Shown here piece by piece: positions 26,301-36,889 of a DNA stretch of 64,000 nt. Location of the stretch: assembly GCF_905220365.1 (NCBI RefSeq), contig NC_061129.1:1922803-1986802 (forward strand), in the 5' to 3' direction. A program made the translations under genes and the position numbers. The stretch is from Vanessa cardui. Taxonomy: Eukaryota; Arthropoda; Insecta; Lepidoptera; Nymphalidae. The first letter of the stretch is position 1; the number at the start of each line of letters is the position of its first letter. A model generated the notes under the pieces. That model was not told the DNA's origin, did not search any database, and was given only the letters and a program-made list of their open reading frames with translations.

Positions 26301-29300
26301 CAGCTCCTGCGGTATCTAGAGGAGAACCAGCTGATTAGCGACCGCCAGTACAGTTTCCGTCGGGCTCGGTCGGCCGGTGATCTTCTAGTTTACCTTACTC
26401 ATAGGTGGGCTGAAGCAGTTGAGAACAAGGGGGAGGCATTAGCAGCCAGCTTGGACATAGCGAAGGCCTTCGATCGTGTATGGCACAAAGCGCTTCTTTC
26501 GAAGCTTCCTTCCTATGGGCTTTCCGGGAAATTATGCAATTGGATTACCAGCTTTTTGGCAGATCGGAGCATCAAGGTCGTTGTCGACGGTGCATGCTCC
26601 GACTTCAAATTTGTCAATGCTGGTGTTCCACAAGGCTGCGTTCTATCACCCACTTTGTTTCTTCTGCATGTCAATGATTTGTTGCAAATTGGGAACATTC
26701 ATTGCTATGCAGACGACAGTACCGTTGACACCGTATACACCGGCCGAGCTAATATTTCTCGGGAAAACGTCGAAGAGAACCGGAACAAACTTGTGTGAAA
26801 TCGAGTCTTCGTTAAACGAAGTCTCGAACTGGGGCCGGCTAAATTTAGTCCATTTCAACCCCAAAAAGACGCAAGTTTGCGCGTTAACCGCTAAAAAAAC
26901 ACCATTTGTCGTATCTCCACGATTTGAGAAGATCCCGATAGCCGCTACAGGTAGTATCAGAATACTTGGCGTTGATATTTCGAGCCTCGTTCAGTTCCGC
27001 GGTCGATTGGAAGGCAAAGCCAAATTGGCTTCAAAAAAAGCTGGGTGTGCTCAGCAAGGCGAGACAGTATTTCACGTCGGCCCATCGCCTAAAACTTTAC
27101 GAGGCGCAAATTCGTCCCCACATGGAGTACTGCTCTCACCTCTGGGCGGGTGCTCCTCAGTACCAGCTCCTTCCATTTGACCGCATCCAACGTAGAGCGG
27201 CTCGAGTTATCGACGATCAAGCCCTTTCCGATCTCCTTGATTTTTTGGCTTTGCGTAGAGATGTTGGATCACTCTGCATCTTCTACCGAATTTTTCACGG
27301 GGAATGTTCCGAGGAATTGTTCGGATTAATCCCGGCTGCTGAATTTCACCTTCGGACATCTCGTCAAAATTCTAAGTTTCACCCGTAACATCTTGATGTC
27401 CGAAAATCCACAACAGCGCGATTTCTTAGACATTTTCTGCCTCGCACAACCACTTTGTGGAACCAGCTTTCGCCGGCGGTTTTTCCGAACCGATACGACA
27501 TGGGAACCTTCAAGAAAAGAGCGTACTCCTTTTTGAAAGGCCGGCAACGCACCTGCAAGTCCCCTGGTGTTGCAGGTGTCCATGGGCGGTGGTAGTCACT
27601 TTCCATCAGGTGAGCCTCCTGCTCGTTTGCCACCTATTCCATAAAAAAAAAGGAAATGCGTTCATGTCGTTTTATTGATAATGATTGTCTTAATAAAGAT
27701 AAATCCTGAATTTTCTATGTATTGTGTAAATGTCATTAATTGTCAGAAATAACAACATCGTGTACTAACACTGTCTATAAAAAACGCCTAATAAGTCCTG
27801 GGTATTATCATCAGGAACAAGCGTCGCGCGTGGAGAACGAGATCCTTGCGTGGTCGGAGGAGTACCGGCGCGCGGTGGAGGCGCACGCGCGCGCGCTGGG
27901 CGCGGCCGCCGTGCGTGCGCGCGCGCAGCACCGCCGCCGCGCGCGCCGCCAGGCCGCGCTGCTGCACGCGCGCGCCGCGCACGCCCGCCACGCCGTGCGC
28001 TTCGCCGAGGAGGTGCGCCCCTGCCTGCAGTAATATAGTTAAACTTGTGCCTGTCACGTGTGCCCAGGGCCGGATTTTAAGTCCCGAAGGTCCTTAATCC
28101 ACAGAGTAGTTGAAGCCATATTTTGCCTCTAGTTAAACGTGTCGCTGTCACGTGTACCCAGGGCCGGATTTAAAGTCCCGAAGGTCCTTGGTCACAGAGT
28201 AGTGGAGGCCATATTTGACAAATTAATTTGATCTTGTCAATAATATGCCTCTCTAGTAACTTTTTAGTATTATTAGTAATATAGTTAAACTTGTGGCTGT
28301 CACGCGTGTCTAATGCCGGATTTAAAGTCCCTTGATCCATAGAGTAGTGGAGGCCATCTTTTACAAATTAATTTGATCTTGTCAATAATATGCCTACTCT
28401 AGTAACTTTAAAACGGCATTTAGTAATATTATTTAAACGTGATCTGAATATACGTTTAAATTGTTAACTCGTCGGAATTTCTGTTGTGGGGCTCCGCTCT
28501 CGTAAAAGGTCCAGAGTAGATATTATAGATCTTAAAACTTATTCTTTTTATTAATTTCATATTACAATTGTTAATGACAATAAGAATTGTAATATGAAAT
28601 TAAGAAGTCGCCATATATGGTAAATGTTATGCATATCCAGCTGCTCTCCGAGGGCAAGGAAGACGAGCTGCTCTCGCTCAGCGGGCCGGTCCTGCGGCGT
28701 CTGGAGCGCCTGACGGAGCTGCAACCGCTGTCGGAGCCCCCGCGCTGCGAGCTGCGCTTCGCTCCCGGAGCACCCGCCACCAATCAGCCCACCCTAGTGG
28801 GCAGGCTGTTTACACTGGCTGCAGATCCCGATCGATGCGTGCTGGAAACAGACGGTACTAAGCAATATCGTTTAACCTATTTAGTCATATGTTATCTTCT
28901 AGTATCTCATCCAGTGTACAAAGTAAGATTATAAATGTTAGGTAGTTATGGCTGTAATAACGACTTTTTTGGAAAATGAAAGCTGTTTATTTTTGGCGCT
29001 GTTCACAGGATTGCAAGACCTTCAAGTGAACGTCCAGCACACGGTGATATTACACCTCCAGGATCGAAGTGGGGAGAAAATTTGGTACAGCGGCGAGAAT
29101 GTAAGTGATGGACATTATACCCTTTTTTTTATGGTATAGATTGGCGGACGACGAGCATATGGGCCACCTGATGGTAAGTGGTCACCATCACCCATAGACA
29201 ATGACGCTGTGAGAAATATTAACTATTCCTTACATCGTTACTGCGCCACTAACCTTGGGAACTAAGATGTTATGTCCCTTGTGCCTGTAGTTACACTGAC

Positions 29301-31463
29301 TCACTCACCCTTCAAACTGGAACACAAAAATACTGAGTACTGTTATTTGGCGGTAGAATAACTGATGAGTGGGTGGTACCTACCCAGACGGGCTCGCACA
29401 AAGCCCTACCACCAAGTAAATAACCCTGGTCGTTTTATAGTCATCACTGATAATAACGAACTCGAAACAATTCACGCAAATAAAATATATGCGGGTTCAG
29501 TTCGATCAAGTGTCACTGAGTTTTCTCGTGGGTGCTGAGTGAAGTTCTTGCGCAGGTGGCGGGCTACTTCCGGCGCCGCGACTCGAGCGCGCGTCCGGCG
29601 TGCGTGCGCGTGCGCGCGCGGCCCGACGGCGCATGCGCGCTGCAGCTGGCCGCGCCCGCGCCCGGGCACTACCTGCTCGCCGTCACCGTCGACAGCACGC
29701 CCATCAAGGTAAATATAATATAAATATGAGACAACATCACATACATTACTCTGATCCCAATGTAAGTAGCTGAAGCACTTGTGTTATGGAAATCAGAAGT
29801 AACGACGGTACCACAAACACCCAGACCCAAGACAACATAGAAAACTAATGGTAATCTACATCGACTCGGCCGGGAATCGAACCCGGGACCTCAGAGTGGC
29901 GTACCCATGATAACCGGTGTACACACCACTCGACCACAGAGCTCGTCAAAGGTGCCCGCACCTCACACATTCGATCGCTTGTCGTTGCCTCACAATCTGG
30001 TATCTATCGCGCTACCTCATGGCGTCCATCACCCGAAATGGTCACGAAAATCCGGCTCGTACTTTACGTGTGTCACAGCATACTGTCATCTACTTTTCTT
30101 TAAATTGTTATTTTACTGTGTATTATAATACTAATAGTGTAATATCGTACATGGTCGTAATACAGTGACTATATCCTACAGAGCAAGGGATATTGTTCTG
30201 AATATGGAAAATGTTCATAGACTATATTTGTAAATGGTTTACTATTATAAAAATTTAACACCTCAACCCCGTGGTGTCCTCAGGGCAGTCCGTTCTCGTG
30301 CAGCGCGCGTGCGTGCGCGGCGCACACGGGGCAGTTCCACTGCTGCGCCTTTTGCTCGTCGGGGGGGCGCCGGGACGCCGTGTGCGCCTGCGGGGCCTCC
30401 ATGGGCGCCGGGTACAAGGGTAAGTGACTCCTCTACTCAGACTCAACACCGATTTTTTTTTCAATAATAAATATTTTAATGAAAATTTTCTCTAAGACTT
30501 ATTTTTATTCTTCGTCATATTGAGAGTATTTACTTCTTAGTAGTTTACAAATACTTGATGAAAAGTACCTCACAGCTATTGCATATGATGCATAACATCT
30601 GACATCTAGCATGAATGGTAACAAGCAACATTCAAATTATATGTTCTCGCGCAATAATACGCACTGAATATTCAATTTGAAAAGCGCACACTTCTATACC
30701 TTTTCACCATCCACGAGCCAGTGTGATATCTTTTATGTTACCCATTAGAACTAGCGCGCACTGGTTAATTCTGTCACGGTGACTGTTTTGTCACTCTTGT
30801 CAAGTCCGTGAATATGTACAGCAGTGGCGGCGTAGGGCATGGGCAGTGTGGGCCACCGCCCACGGCCTCGCGGTGTAAAGGGCCTCGCGCCCGAAATTTG
30901 AAAAAAACAAGAGCCTCGCAAACTCTGGTCCACATTAAGATTGCATCTCGAGCCGCCACTGGTAACAACTTCCTAAAAAAAAAAACAAAGATAAGGGCCT
31001 CGCAAACTGTATATTGCCCACATTAAGATTCGATCTTGCGCCGCCGCTGATGTACAGATGCAGACACAAATGTCACGTCGTAACGTGCGCGCACATACGT
31101 ATTCATGGACTCGACAAGAGTGACGAAACAGTCACCGTGACAAAAGTTATTCATGGACTCGACAAGAGTGACGAAACATACAAGACAAATACTAATATAA
31201 ATAATACAAGACAAAGAAAAAAAAACAAACAACAGAGTGACAAACAACGTCACCGTGACAAAAGTGCTGGTCGTGCGCGCTGGTTCATAAACAAAGCCGA
31301 GTGTGGAGATGAGAGTGGGCGTTGTGGGTGGTCAGGCTGCGGGCACGGGCACGCGGGCTGGCCGGGCGCGCGGCACTGGTCGTGCTGCGGCAGCACGGCG
31401 CGCGCGCCGCCCTGCGCCGCGCCCGCGCCGCGCCCGCACGCGCTCTACCAGTTCTCGCTCTGA
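14319..31463 (+). CDS. TRIM45: TRIM45-type RING/B-box E3 ubiquitin ligase, 11 exons, complete
   Basis: Exons: 14319-14637, 21528-21658, 22532-22702, 24746-24919, 25490-25666, 27815-28012, 28641-28854, 29009-29100, 29556-29708, 30284-30419, 31336-31463. Phases agree throughout, giving 630 aa. The RING uses C65, C68, C80, H82, C85, C88, then C161/C164 after a 72-residue Gly/Ser/acidic insert made mostly by exon 2. B-box 1 starts at C199/C202. B-box 2 reads C248-H251-C260-C263-C268-C271-H276-H279. A helical Ala/Arg-rich coiled coil follows (exons 5-7), then a filamin-like domain (exons 7-10, ending in GSPFSCSAR). The tail carries FHCCAFCSSGG, ACGASMGAGYKGCGHGHAG and RHWSCCG. This order, the split RING and the tail match the TRIM45 family. 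Activity as an E3 ligase is inferred. Start context AAAATGG is good; the intron 10 acceptor has a weak pyrimidine tract. A possible poly(A) signal is at 31982-31987. Confidence 0.93.
15431..15718 (-). repeat. SINE family A copy (tRNA-derived), TRIM45 intron 1
   Basis: Read on the minus strand, it has a tRNA-like head with an A-box and the B-box GGGTTCAAACCC, then the shared body (GTGAAGG, ACATGTGTATTCCACC, AGGCCTTATCCCAGCAG) and ends in ACAGGCTGTTACTTTTAC. Several near-identical copies are in the window, all following the same head-to-tail plan. Confidence 0.85.
16173..16348 (+). repeat. partial family D repeat, TRIM45 intron 1
   Basis: This matches the middle of the 29123-29417 copy: GCTGTGAGAAATATTAA, CCAACCTTGGGACT, TGCCTGTAG, CATACCCAGA, GCACAAAG and TTTACCGCCAAG. 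Both ends are lost. Confidence 0.55.
17690..17760 (-). repeat. short family D fragment
   Basis: Reverse-oriented fragment containing TCTATGGGCGATGGAGGTCA and CACTTATCACCAAGTGGC, corresponding to the 5' part of the repeat at 29123-29417. It is only about 70 bp. Confidence 0.4.
18500..18690 (-). repeat. decayed family D copy, TRIM45 intron 1
   Basis: Reverse orientation. The landmarks are AATAGCAACACTCAGTATTG, GAGTGAGTGAGCCAGTGTAA and CATTTACCATCAGAT, all present in reverse in the 29123-29417 copy. It is strongly diverged. Confidence 0.5.
19705..19975 (+). repeat. interspersed repeat family B copy
   Basis: Same repeat as 11255-11545 in the opposite direction. It runs from AAATCAAATCAAAGTAAACT through AAGTGAAGCTACCACCG, GGCAAGAAACTCAGTAGTTA and TGCCTGGAAGTCAACAGGTA to ATCTACAAAATCTTGTATCG. 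It lies in TRIM45 intron 1. Confidence 0.8.
20011..20305 (-). repeat. SINE family A copy, TRIM45 intron 1
   Basis: Minus-strand copy with the tRNA-like head at 20305-20240 (B-box GGGTTCAAACAC, one base off the usual form), the shared body, and a tail at 20011-20030. It lies about 35 bases right of the family B copy. Confidence 0.85.
22141..22444 (-). repeat. SINE family A copy, TRIM45 intron 2
   Basis: Minus-strand copy. The tRNA-like head is at the right end and the tail (ACAGGCTGTTGTTGTTAC) at the left end. It ends only about 90 bases before TRIM45 exon 3 (22532), so it forms part of the sequence before that acceptor. Confidence 0.85.
22747..22826 (-). repeat. truncated SINE family A tail
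   Basis: Only the 3' 80 bases of the SINE remain, minus orientation: CAACAACAGCCCGTAATTTT, GGGCTAAGGCCTCTTC, GAGAAGGTTTGGAACATATT. It is 5'-truncated, as SINE copies often are, and lies 45 bases after TRIM45 exon 3. Confidence 0.7.
25085..25394 (+). repeat. SINE family A copy with (GTT)n tail, TRIM45 intron 4
   Basis: Plus-strand copy with A-box GATGGCCCAGTGGTTAGAAC, B-box-like GGGTCCAAACCC, the shared body, and a tail of about eight GTT units at 25372-25394. It ends about 95 bases before exon 5 of TRIM45. Confidence 0.85.
25680..27650 (+). mobile_element. broken CR1/Jockey-like LINE (5'-truncated), TRIM45 intron 5
   Basis: A non-LTR retrotransposon encoding part of a reverse transcriptase and its C-terminal region. 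Visible RT motifs are SSGPDGIPP, NYRPIAITSLLSKIMES, LDIAKAFDRVWHKALL, GVPQGCVLSPTLF and the catalytic YADDS near 26707. The downstream conserved region includes RQYFTSAHRL, MEYCSHLWAGAPQYQL and QRRAARVI, ending in the typical LWNQL...RYDMGTFKKRAY...LKGRQRTC block. Defects: an in-frame TAG at 25770, a frame change near 26796, a second at an A7 run near 27038, and a TAA at 27385-27387. The ORF1 and endonuclease regions are absent. The 3' end is an A-rich stretch near 27650. It is inserted in the same direction as the host gene and fills almost the whole intron. Confidence 0.9.
28030..28430 (+). repeat. three imperfect tandem copies of a GGCCGGATTT-AAGTCC unit, TRIM45 intron 6
   Basis: Three diverged units lie in a row. 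Each carries a TTAAAC(T/G)TG...CTGTCACG(T/C)GTG start, then GCCGGATTTAAAGTCC, then CAC/CAT-AGAGTAGT-GGAGGCCAT. Units 2 and 3 also share AAATTAATTTGATCTTGTCA and TCTAGTAACTTT. The string CAGGGCCGGATTT resembles terminal repeats of hAT elements, so these may be decayed hAT pieces. Confidence 0.65.
29123..29417 (+). repeat. interspersed repeat family D, best copy, TRIM45 intron 8
   Basis: A ~295-bp repeat running from TTTTTTTTATGGTATAGATT via GGGCCACCTGATGGTAAGTG, CTGTGAGAAATATTAACTAT, ACTAACCTTGGGAACTAAGA and GTACTGTTATTTGGCGG to CAAAGCCCTACCACCAAGTA. Degraded relatives lie at 2741-2965, 16173-16348, 17690-17760 and 18500-18690. It has no ORF; class unknown. Confidence 0.7.
29722..29947 (-). 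repeat. SINE family C (tRNA-derived), TRIM45 intron 9
   Basis: On the minus strand it starts with a tRNA-like head (GTGGTCGAGTGGTG A-box, B-box GGTTCGATTCCC). It continues through TTTCTATGTTGTCTTGGGTC and GTGGTACCGTCGTTACTTCT and ends in CTCATATTTA. Near-identical copies are at 40668-40892 and 58302-58533. Confidence 0.85.
30774..31140. repeat. diverged ~40-bp inverted repeats flanking the hAT insertion
   Basis: The left arm at about 30774-30812 (GTCACGGTGACTGTTTTGTC ...) and the right arm at about 31102-31140 are reverse complements with about three mismatches. A further direct copy of the right arm follows at about 31148-31185 and a shorter piece near 31231-31262. They probably belong to an older TIR element into which the 30822-31049 element later jumped. 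Confidence 0.7.
30822..31049. mobile_element. 228-bp non-autonomous hAT-like element with 8-bp target duplication
   Basis: The termini are inverted: CAGTGGCGGCG at the left and CGCCGCCGCTG at the right. The element is flanked on both sides by the identical 8 bases ATGTACAG (30814-30821 and 31050-31057). An 8-bp duplication with CA...TG ends is the hallmark of hAT transposons. Internally it holds two related blocks (GGGCCTCGC and CACATTAAGATT repeated), so part of it is itself duplicated. It has no coding capacity and lies in TRIM45 intron 10. Confidence 0.8.
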
Positions 31464-32236
31464 CCGAATACACGCCTCGCGACCGACACGCTCTTTCATT
31501 TCAAACCCCTTCAGACCCTTATTACCTAAAAAATAGACGGACGTCTACGGTCTTTATGGCACATATGCAATTTGATGGAGGACCTGTCGGAGAATACACT
31601 TAATAGTTGTAAACTTTTCGAGTATGTATCCCGATAAATTTACAGCAGGGATGTAATGGATGTGTCATTTTTTATTTAAATGTGCATACTGATATATGAT
31701 AGAGTATATACTGATACAGTGTCAGTTGGGACTAAGTATTCGATTATTTAAAAATATAAAAAAAAAATAACAAGATATACATTTGTCATTCTTTTATAAG
31801 CTACTATTTGGTATCAGATATAAACAGGAACATTCTTAACAGCTTTAAAATACAATTAGCTACTCCCTTAAGTATTACTATACAACAAGCAGACAAAATT
31901 GCTATACATATACAATTTTATGTCGATTTCGACTATGGAGTTCCATAACTTCCCTGGTTTACAGCTTTGAGCTTTTTAAATAATAAATAATATACAACGT
32001 AATTCAGATCTGTGATTCATCTAAATATGACATTATTCAAATATAAAAAGTCCCATTAATAATATTACACTATTTAACATAAACTAATATTTGCCTTTGT
32101 GTACTAAGAATGTAAAGATCTTTCATTTTTATTTATTCATTTGTATGAAAACACGAAAACGTTCGTCATAAGGGTTACACACAGGAAAAGCAAAATAAGC
32201 TTGTGTGCGTACAATGGACCTTTCATTTCATTCAAT

Positions 32237-32680
32237 AGGGTATTTGACTGGTTTTTAAAATGCATTTTTATATTATTTAGTAGAAGTGAAGGAACCCAGT
32301 AAAAGTTGATTTATTTATTTTTAGAAATATTTGCAGAAAAATATATTAAAAATTCCATATTTAAATAGCGCGCAAAAACGCTACTTGGACAATATGGCGC
32401 TGCAGTGGGGTCGGTGACGTCTTTTTCGTGTATTTTAATCTGTGGTACATATAGTAGAAAAACAGGGTTAACAAGAAAGTGACTTCATCATAAGCACGGC
32501 CAATCAGGAGCGTTTTGTGTCATGTGACAAACGTTTGAAATATTGCATTTTTATTGATGGATTTTTGAATAAATTAAGTATTATTTTCAACTTCAGTTAG
32601 TAAATAACCATTTTTAAACTCATAATATACACTGATTACAATAATTCACAATTTATTTTTTGCATTGTCAAATAGCCTAT
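32237..32680. mobile_element. TIR element copy 1 (MITE, ATAGGCTATTTGAC ends)
   Basis: It is bounded by AATAGGGTATTTGAC at the left and its near inverse GTCAAATAGCCTAT at the right, with TA-rich flanks compatible with a TA target. Internal sequence (AATAGCGCGCAAAAACG, GGTCGGTGACGTC, CGTGTATTTT, AAGCACGGCCAATCAGGAGC) is shared with the element at 37391-38128. At about 440 bp with no ORF, it is a non-autonomous DNA transposon. Confidence 0.7.
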
Positions 32681-32987
32681 TACTATATAGTTTATACAGA
32701 GGTATCAACAATTTTGGACAAACATCTCATTCAAACAACCCATAACATTGAACAGTGGACAGTATCAAAAATACAGGAGTGAAGCTTGAAAAATATCAGC
32801 GAACAGATATTACTCAATTTTTTTGGTAGATTTCGGCTAACTGTCTATACAGGAAAGTTTTCAATTCCGTAAGACTGAAAGACGACTTAAAGGAGTTCCC
32901 ATCTCCAAATTTTTAAATATCAGAAGCATTAATGAATTTCATATCCAATACCTCAAATAATTTAATATTATGTAATGTATGTAATGT

Positions 32988-33280
32988 AACAGCCTGTAAA
33001 TTTCCCACTGCTGGGATAAGGCCTCCTCTGCCATTAAGGAGAGGGTTTGGAACATATTCCACCACGCTGTTCCAATGCGGGTTGGTGGAATGCACATGTG
33101 GCAGAATTTCGATGAAATTAGACACATGCAGGTTTCCTCACGATGTTTTCCTTCACCGCCGAGCACGAGATGAATTGTAAACACAAATTAAGCACATATA
33201 TATAGTGGTGCTTGCCTGGGTTTGAACCCGCAATCATCGGTTAAGATGCACGCGTTCTAGCCACTGGGCCATCTCAGCTC
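32988..33280 (-). repeat. SINE family A copy
   Basis: Minus-strand, nearly intact copy. The tRNA-like head is at 33280-33215 with B-box GGGTTCAAACCC, the body is shared, and it ends at GTAACAGCCTG (left). It is intergenic, between TRIM45 and MED15. Confidence 0.85.
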
Positions 33281-36140
33281 AATTTAATATTATAAATTGA
33301 AAACGTTATTTTTTTTTTAAAAAAGAAAATCTATATTTGTGTGATAATTTAAATGTAAATAAATAAAAAGACCCATATACACACAATATACAATATACAC
33401 ATAGATAATTTTATTAAAAACATAATTTTCATAAAACTTTTTAAAAATATACAAAATGGCTGACTTTCGAATTTGACTCTTACCTTATCTGTAGACATGA
33501 TTATTGTTTCCGTTGTAGTAACTACTTAACTATTTTTAATTAGCGGTATTATATGTAACTTAATCCATTTGTATAAAGTACATCATGAAATATTTATTGA
33601 AAGTATTCTTACTGAACGTTAAATTCTAATACGACATATATGTTGCGTCTTTTATTTTCGTTTAATATATATTTATTTACAATAATAATAACAATATCGG
33701 AAAGACTTTTTTTTCGTTAAATTTTTATAATACCTTACATTATATAATTTAAAAAAAAAAACCTTTTTCAGTACACAATAACAACTCTGTACACGAATTC
33801 AAAATTACTTCACTACTTATCGTTAAAATATTGAGACGAGAAAACGTGGTTACATCATTAAATTACTTAATAATCATTAATTTAATAAATAAAATTCTTA
33901 ATTTACAATAAATATAATGTAACATTCATCTGTCGGTTTGTTAACACACCAGTGACGAGGAAATGCCACCAAATACACAAATTACAAATCTCCTAATATT
34001 ATTACCTAAGGAATTCGCACTATATTCCGTAAAAATATCTCTAGTCAACATTTTTTGTTTTATTTATTCTGTGTTAATGCAAATAAAAGCTAACTGTGTT
34101 AAAATAACAAACTTTTTTTTAAATATAATTTATGGCCTATGTAGTCTTCCATTCTTTTTTGGCTGTATACATCACACCATAACCATGTGTACAATTTTTC
34201 CTTTAAAATAATGAGCGTGGGTCCATTGAGCCAATGATAGTTGGCGCCAAACGCACTAAAATCCAAAGTAAATTTAATTTTGCTCATTAAAACATAATTT
34301 GAGTTTAAGCATAATTTATGACATTTTTACACCCACCTTGCTTTCAAATTATTTTTGAATGTGTGAATTCTAACAAATATGGCCGACATATTTAAAATAT
34401 AAATTGGTGGTTAATTATGAAATTCATAATTTGTGCGTTCCATGTGTGTTAACGTTTTAAAACAACTAATATATCGATAATAAACACAGATTCATAGCTT
34501 ACATATGGTTTTTTTTGTCGAAATTTTACTAAATTATCACAGACAAATATCACACCAGCAACGAAATTTATTTTTTTAATACTTACTTGTATTTATAAAA
34601 TGAAACTTTTTTTTTCTTAATTGGACTCTATTCCAAATCAATACGTATTAAATATGAGAAGAAAATTCTATTTTTAAAAACAACTATACTAAATTTGATC
34701 ATTTTGAATATTCCAGTCTATTGTACCTAGGGGTAAATTTACTTATAAATAATAAAAAATATCATCGATTATTTACAACTATTCCAAATAACTAGGGGTG
34801 TCTGTTATTAAATAATTGTGATCAATCATCCACCCCTAAATTTATTTGTTGGTATTATACTAAAACATTCTTTAAAATAGAGTTTGTACAAATAAAACAG
34901 TACGAACAGTCAAAATGTTCCAAAAATATATTTTCATGGATTTTTTGTCGTTCTAATTACTCATTATTTATTAAATCTAAATGTGGAAAAAAGAAATTTA
35001 TATGTCTTCCTTATTATTTGTACAAAATCTATTTAAATGCACAATAGAAACTCATAAAAATGGTCATATTAAGCTAGATTCATACAATCGTTATACTTCG
35101 AACCAGTAACTACACCGTACCTTATAATGTATCTTATCACATCTCAAATGGTGTGGTTGGAGTACGTTGGGATAAAACCATGATGATAGGGTCTAATTTA
35201 CAGTTAAGTAATTAAGTTGGAATTAATGTGCCACATATGCAATATTATAATTAGTAGTAACCTTAACGCTCAAACATGTTGCAACGTTAATATTAGGGTT
35301 TTGAGAAATCATTAACTTTACTTGTTTTAATTAAACTGGTTAAAATAGTCAAATTATGAGGAAATTCGAATGTTACATATCTAGTTCGGTAGTTTAACGT
35401 TTGTGTGGATCAAGCATTATATTTACCAAAATGCATGCAGACATCTTATCGCTACCCTAATTTAAATAATCGACTTTAAATTATTGTAAAGTAAATTAAA
35501 TTTTTTAAATATATTTAAATAGTCAAAAGGTTATAAACTTAAAAAAATAACGTAAATCGGAACTGAAACCTTATTTCTACGCGAAAAAACTATTATTATA
35601 TTTGATTTACATTAAGATCGTTGAATATAAATAGGAAGAGTTCTCATTATTTTATATATATTTAAAGATATTTCCATTAGGCAACACATACAATAATAAA
35701 AACTAGCAACTATGAAAATTGTTGATAAAGGAAGACATGAATATGGAAATACAATATACCATAATAAATCGTACATTTATATCTTAAACTACACACTATC
35801 ATTATTTATTGCTTTTATTATAGCAGAAACGTTTTAAATATCATTAATTCTTACCTCTTTAAGATTCAGCGTAATCGTACAACATATAATCCTCTGGTAA
35901 ATTTAAGTTACTAATAGATGTACACTTTTACGATATTTTTTAATTGATAATGTAACATTACGTATATATGACTCCAATGGCTGGCAGTAGTAAAGGAAAA
36001 ATAAACAAATTCTTACCGTAAAACATTGAACACGGTTCTGAGTGAATGCATCAATTTATGTGTCAGTATGACTCGCACTTCTAAGTATCCAACCAGCTAT
36101 CCAATTTAAAGTTATTGTGGGGAAGAAACCCACTCTTCAT

Positions 36141-36167
36141 ATGTATGTATGTGTGTGTGTGTGTGTG
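36141..36167. repeat. (TATG)n/(TG)n microsatellite
   Basis: About three TATG units followed by about nine TG units. Simple repeat; no function inferred. Confidence 0.9.
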
Positions 36168-36883
36168 GACAGGCGTATAATAAAAAGGTATGTGTGCGTC
36201 TCGAGACGCTTGAGGGACATATCTTGAGCAATCCGAAATACGATTACATTGTGGGTTAGAGTGAGAGAGTAGGAGCCTGCCTAACGCTGTTGTATGCGTA
36301 AGAAAGGGAGGCCAGACAGACTGGCGCTGTAACGCGTTACGAAACGCAGCGGTTTATCCACCCACAAGAAGTTATAACTTTAAAAGATTTACCTTAAATT
36401 GCTATGCTATCATTGCTTAAAAAAATAGTGTTGTATGTATCAAATATGTACTAATCAAGAACTGTGCGTAGAAGGGCAAATAGTAACTAGCATTGAATAT
36501 GTAAACCTAATGTATGTTTGTATTTACTCCTCTCATAGGAAAATAGTAGATACAATATATAGTAATACAGTTAGTACATAGTAGTAGGATAGTAATAAAG
36601 TATGAGTATCTAGCGACACGCTTCTTTCAACCTTGATTGTTTAATCATAAAGTCTAAATTCATACTTGCAAACCGAAAGTCTACAATTAATCTTCATACA
36701 AATAATTCTACATTTTTTATATTTTGTTCCTGCAATTACTCAAATAATTTAGATAATTAAACGTCGTCCATCATATTCACAATCGTCCGAAAATGCAAAG
36801 CTTTTTGGCGTTTCAATCGATAATAGACAATAAAATCAAATGCAATAGAATCTATATTACCGTACTTACTGGCAATGAATCGC

Positions 36884-36889
36884 TTTATT
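36884..36889 (-). terminator. candidate MED15 polyadenylation signal
   Basis: Reverse-strand AATAAA, about 250 bases past the MED15 stop at 37139. It is the nearest canonical hexamer I found; actual cleavage use is inferred. Confidence 0.35.

Noticed and set aside
33963..34211. 82-residue plus-strand frame with hydrophobic stretches
   Set aside because: AT-rich sequence gives Phe/Ile/Leu-rich chance frames; no start context, domain or splice support.
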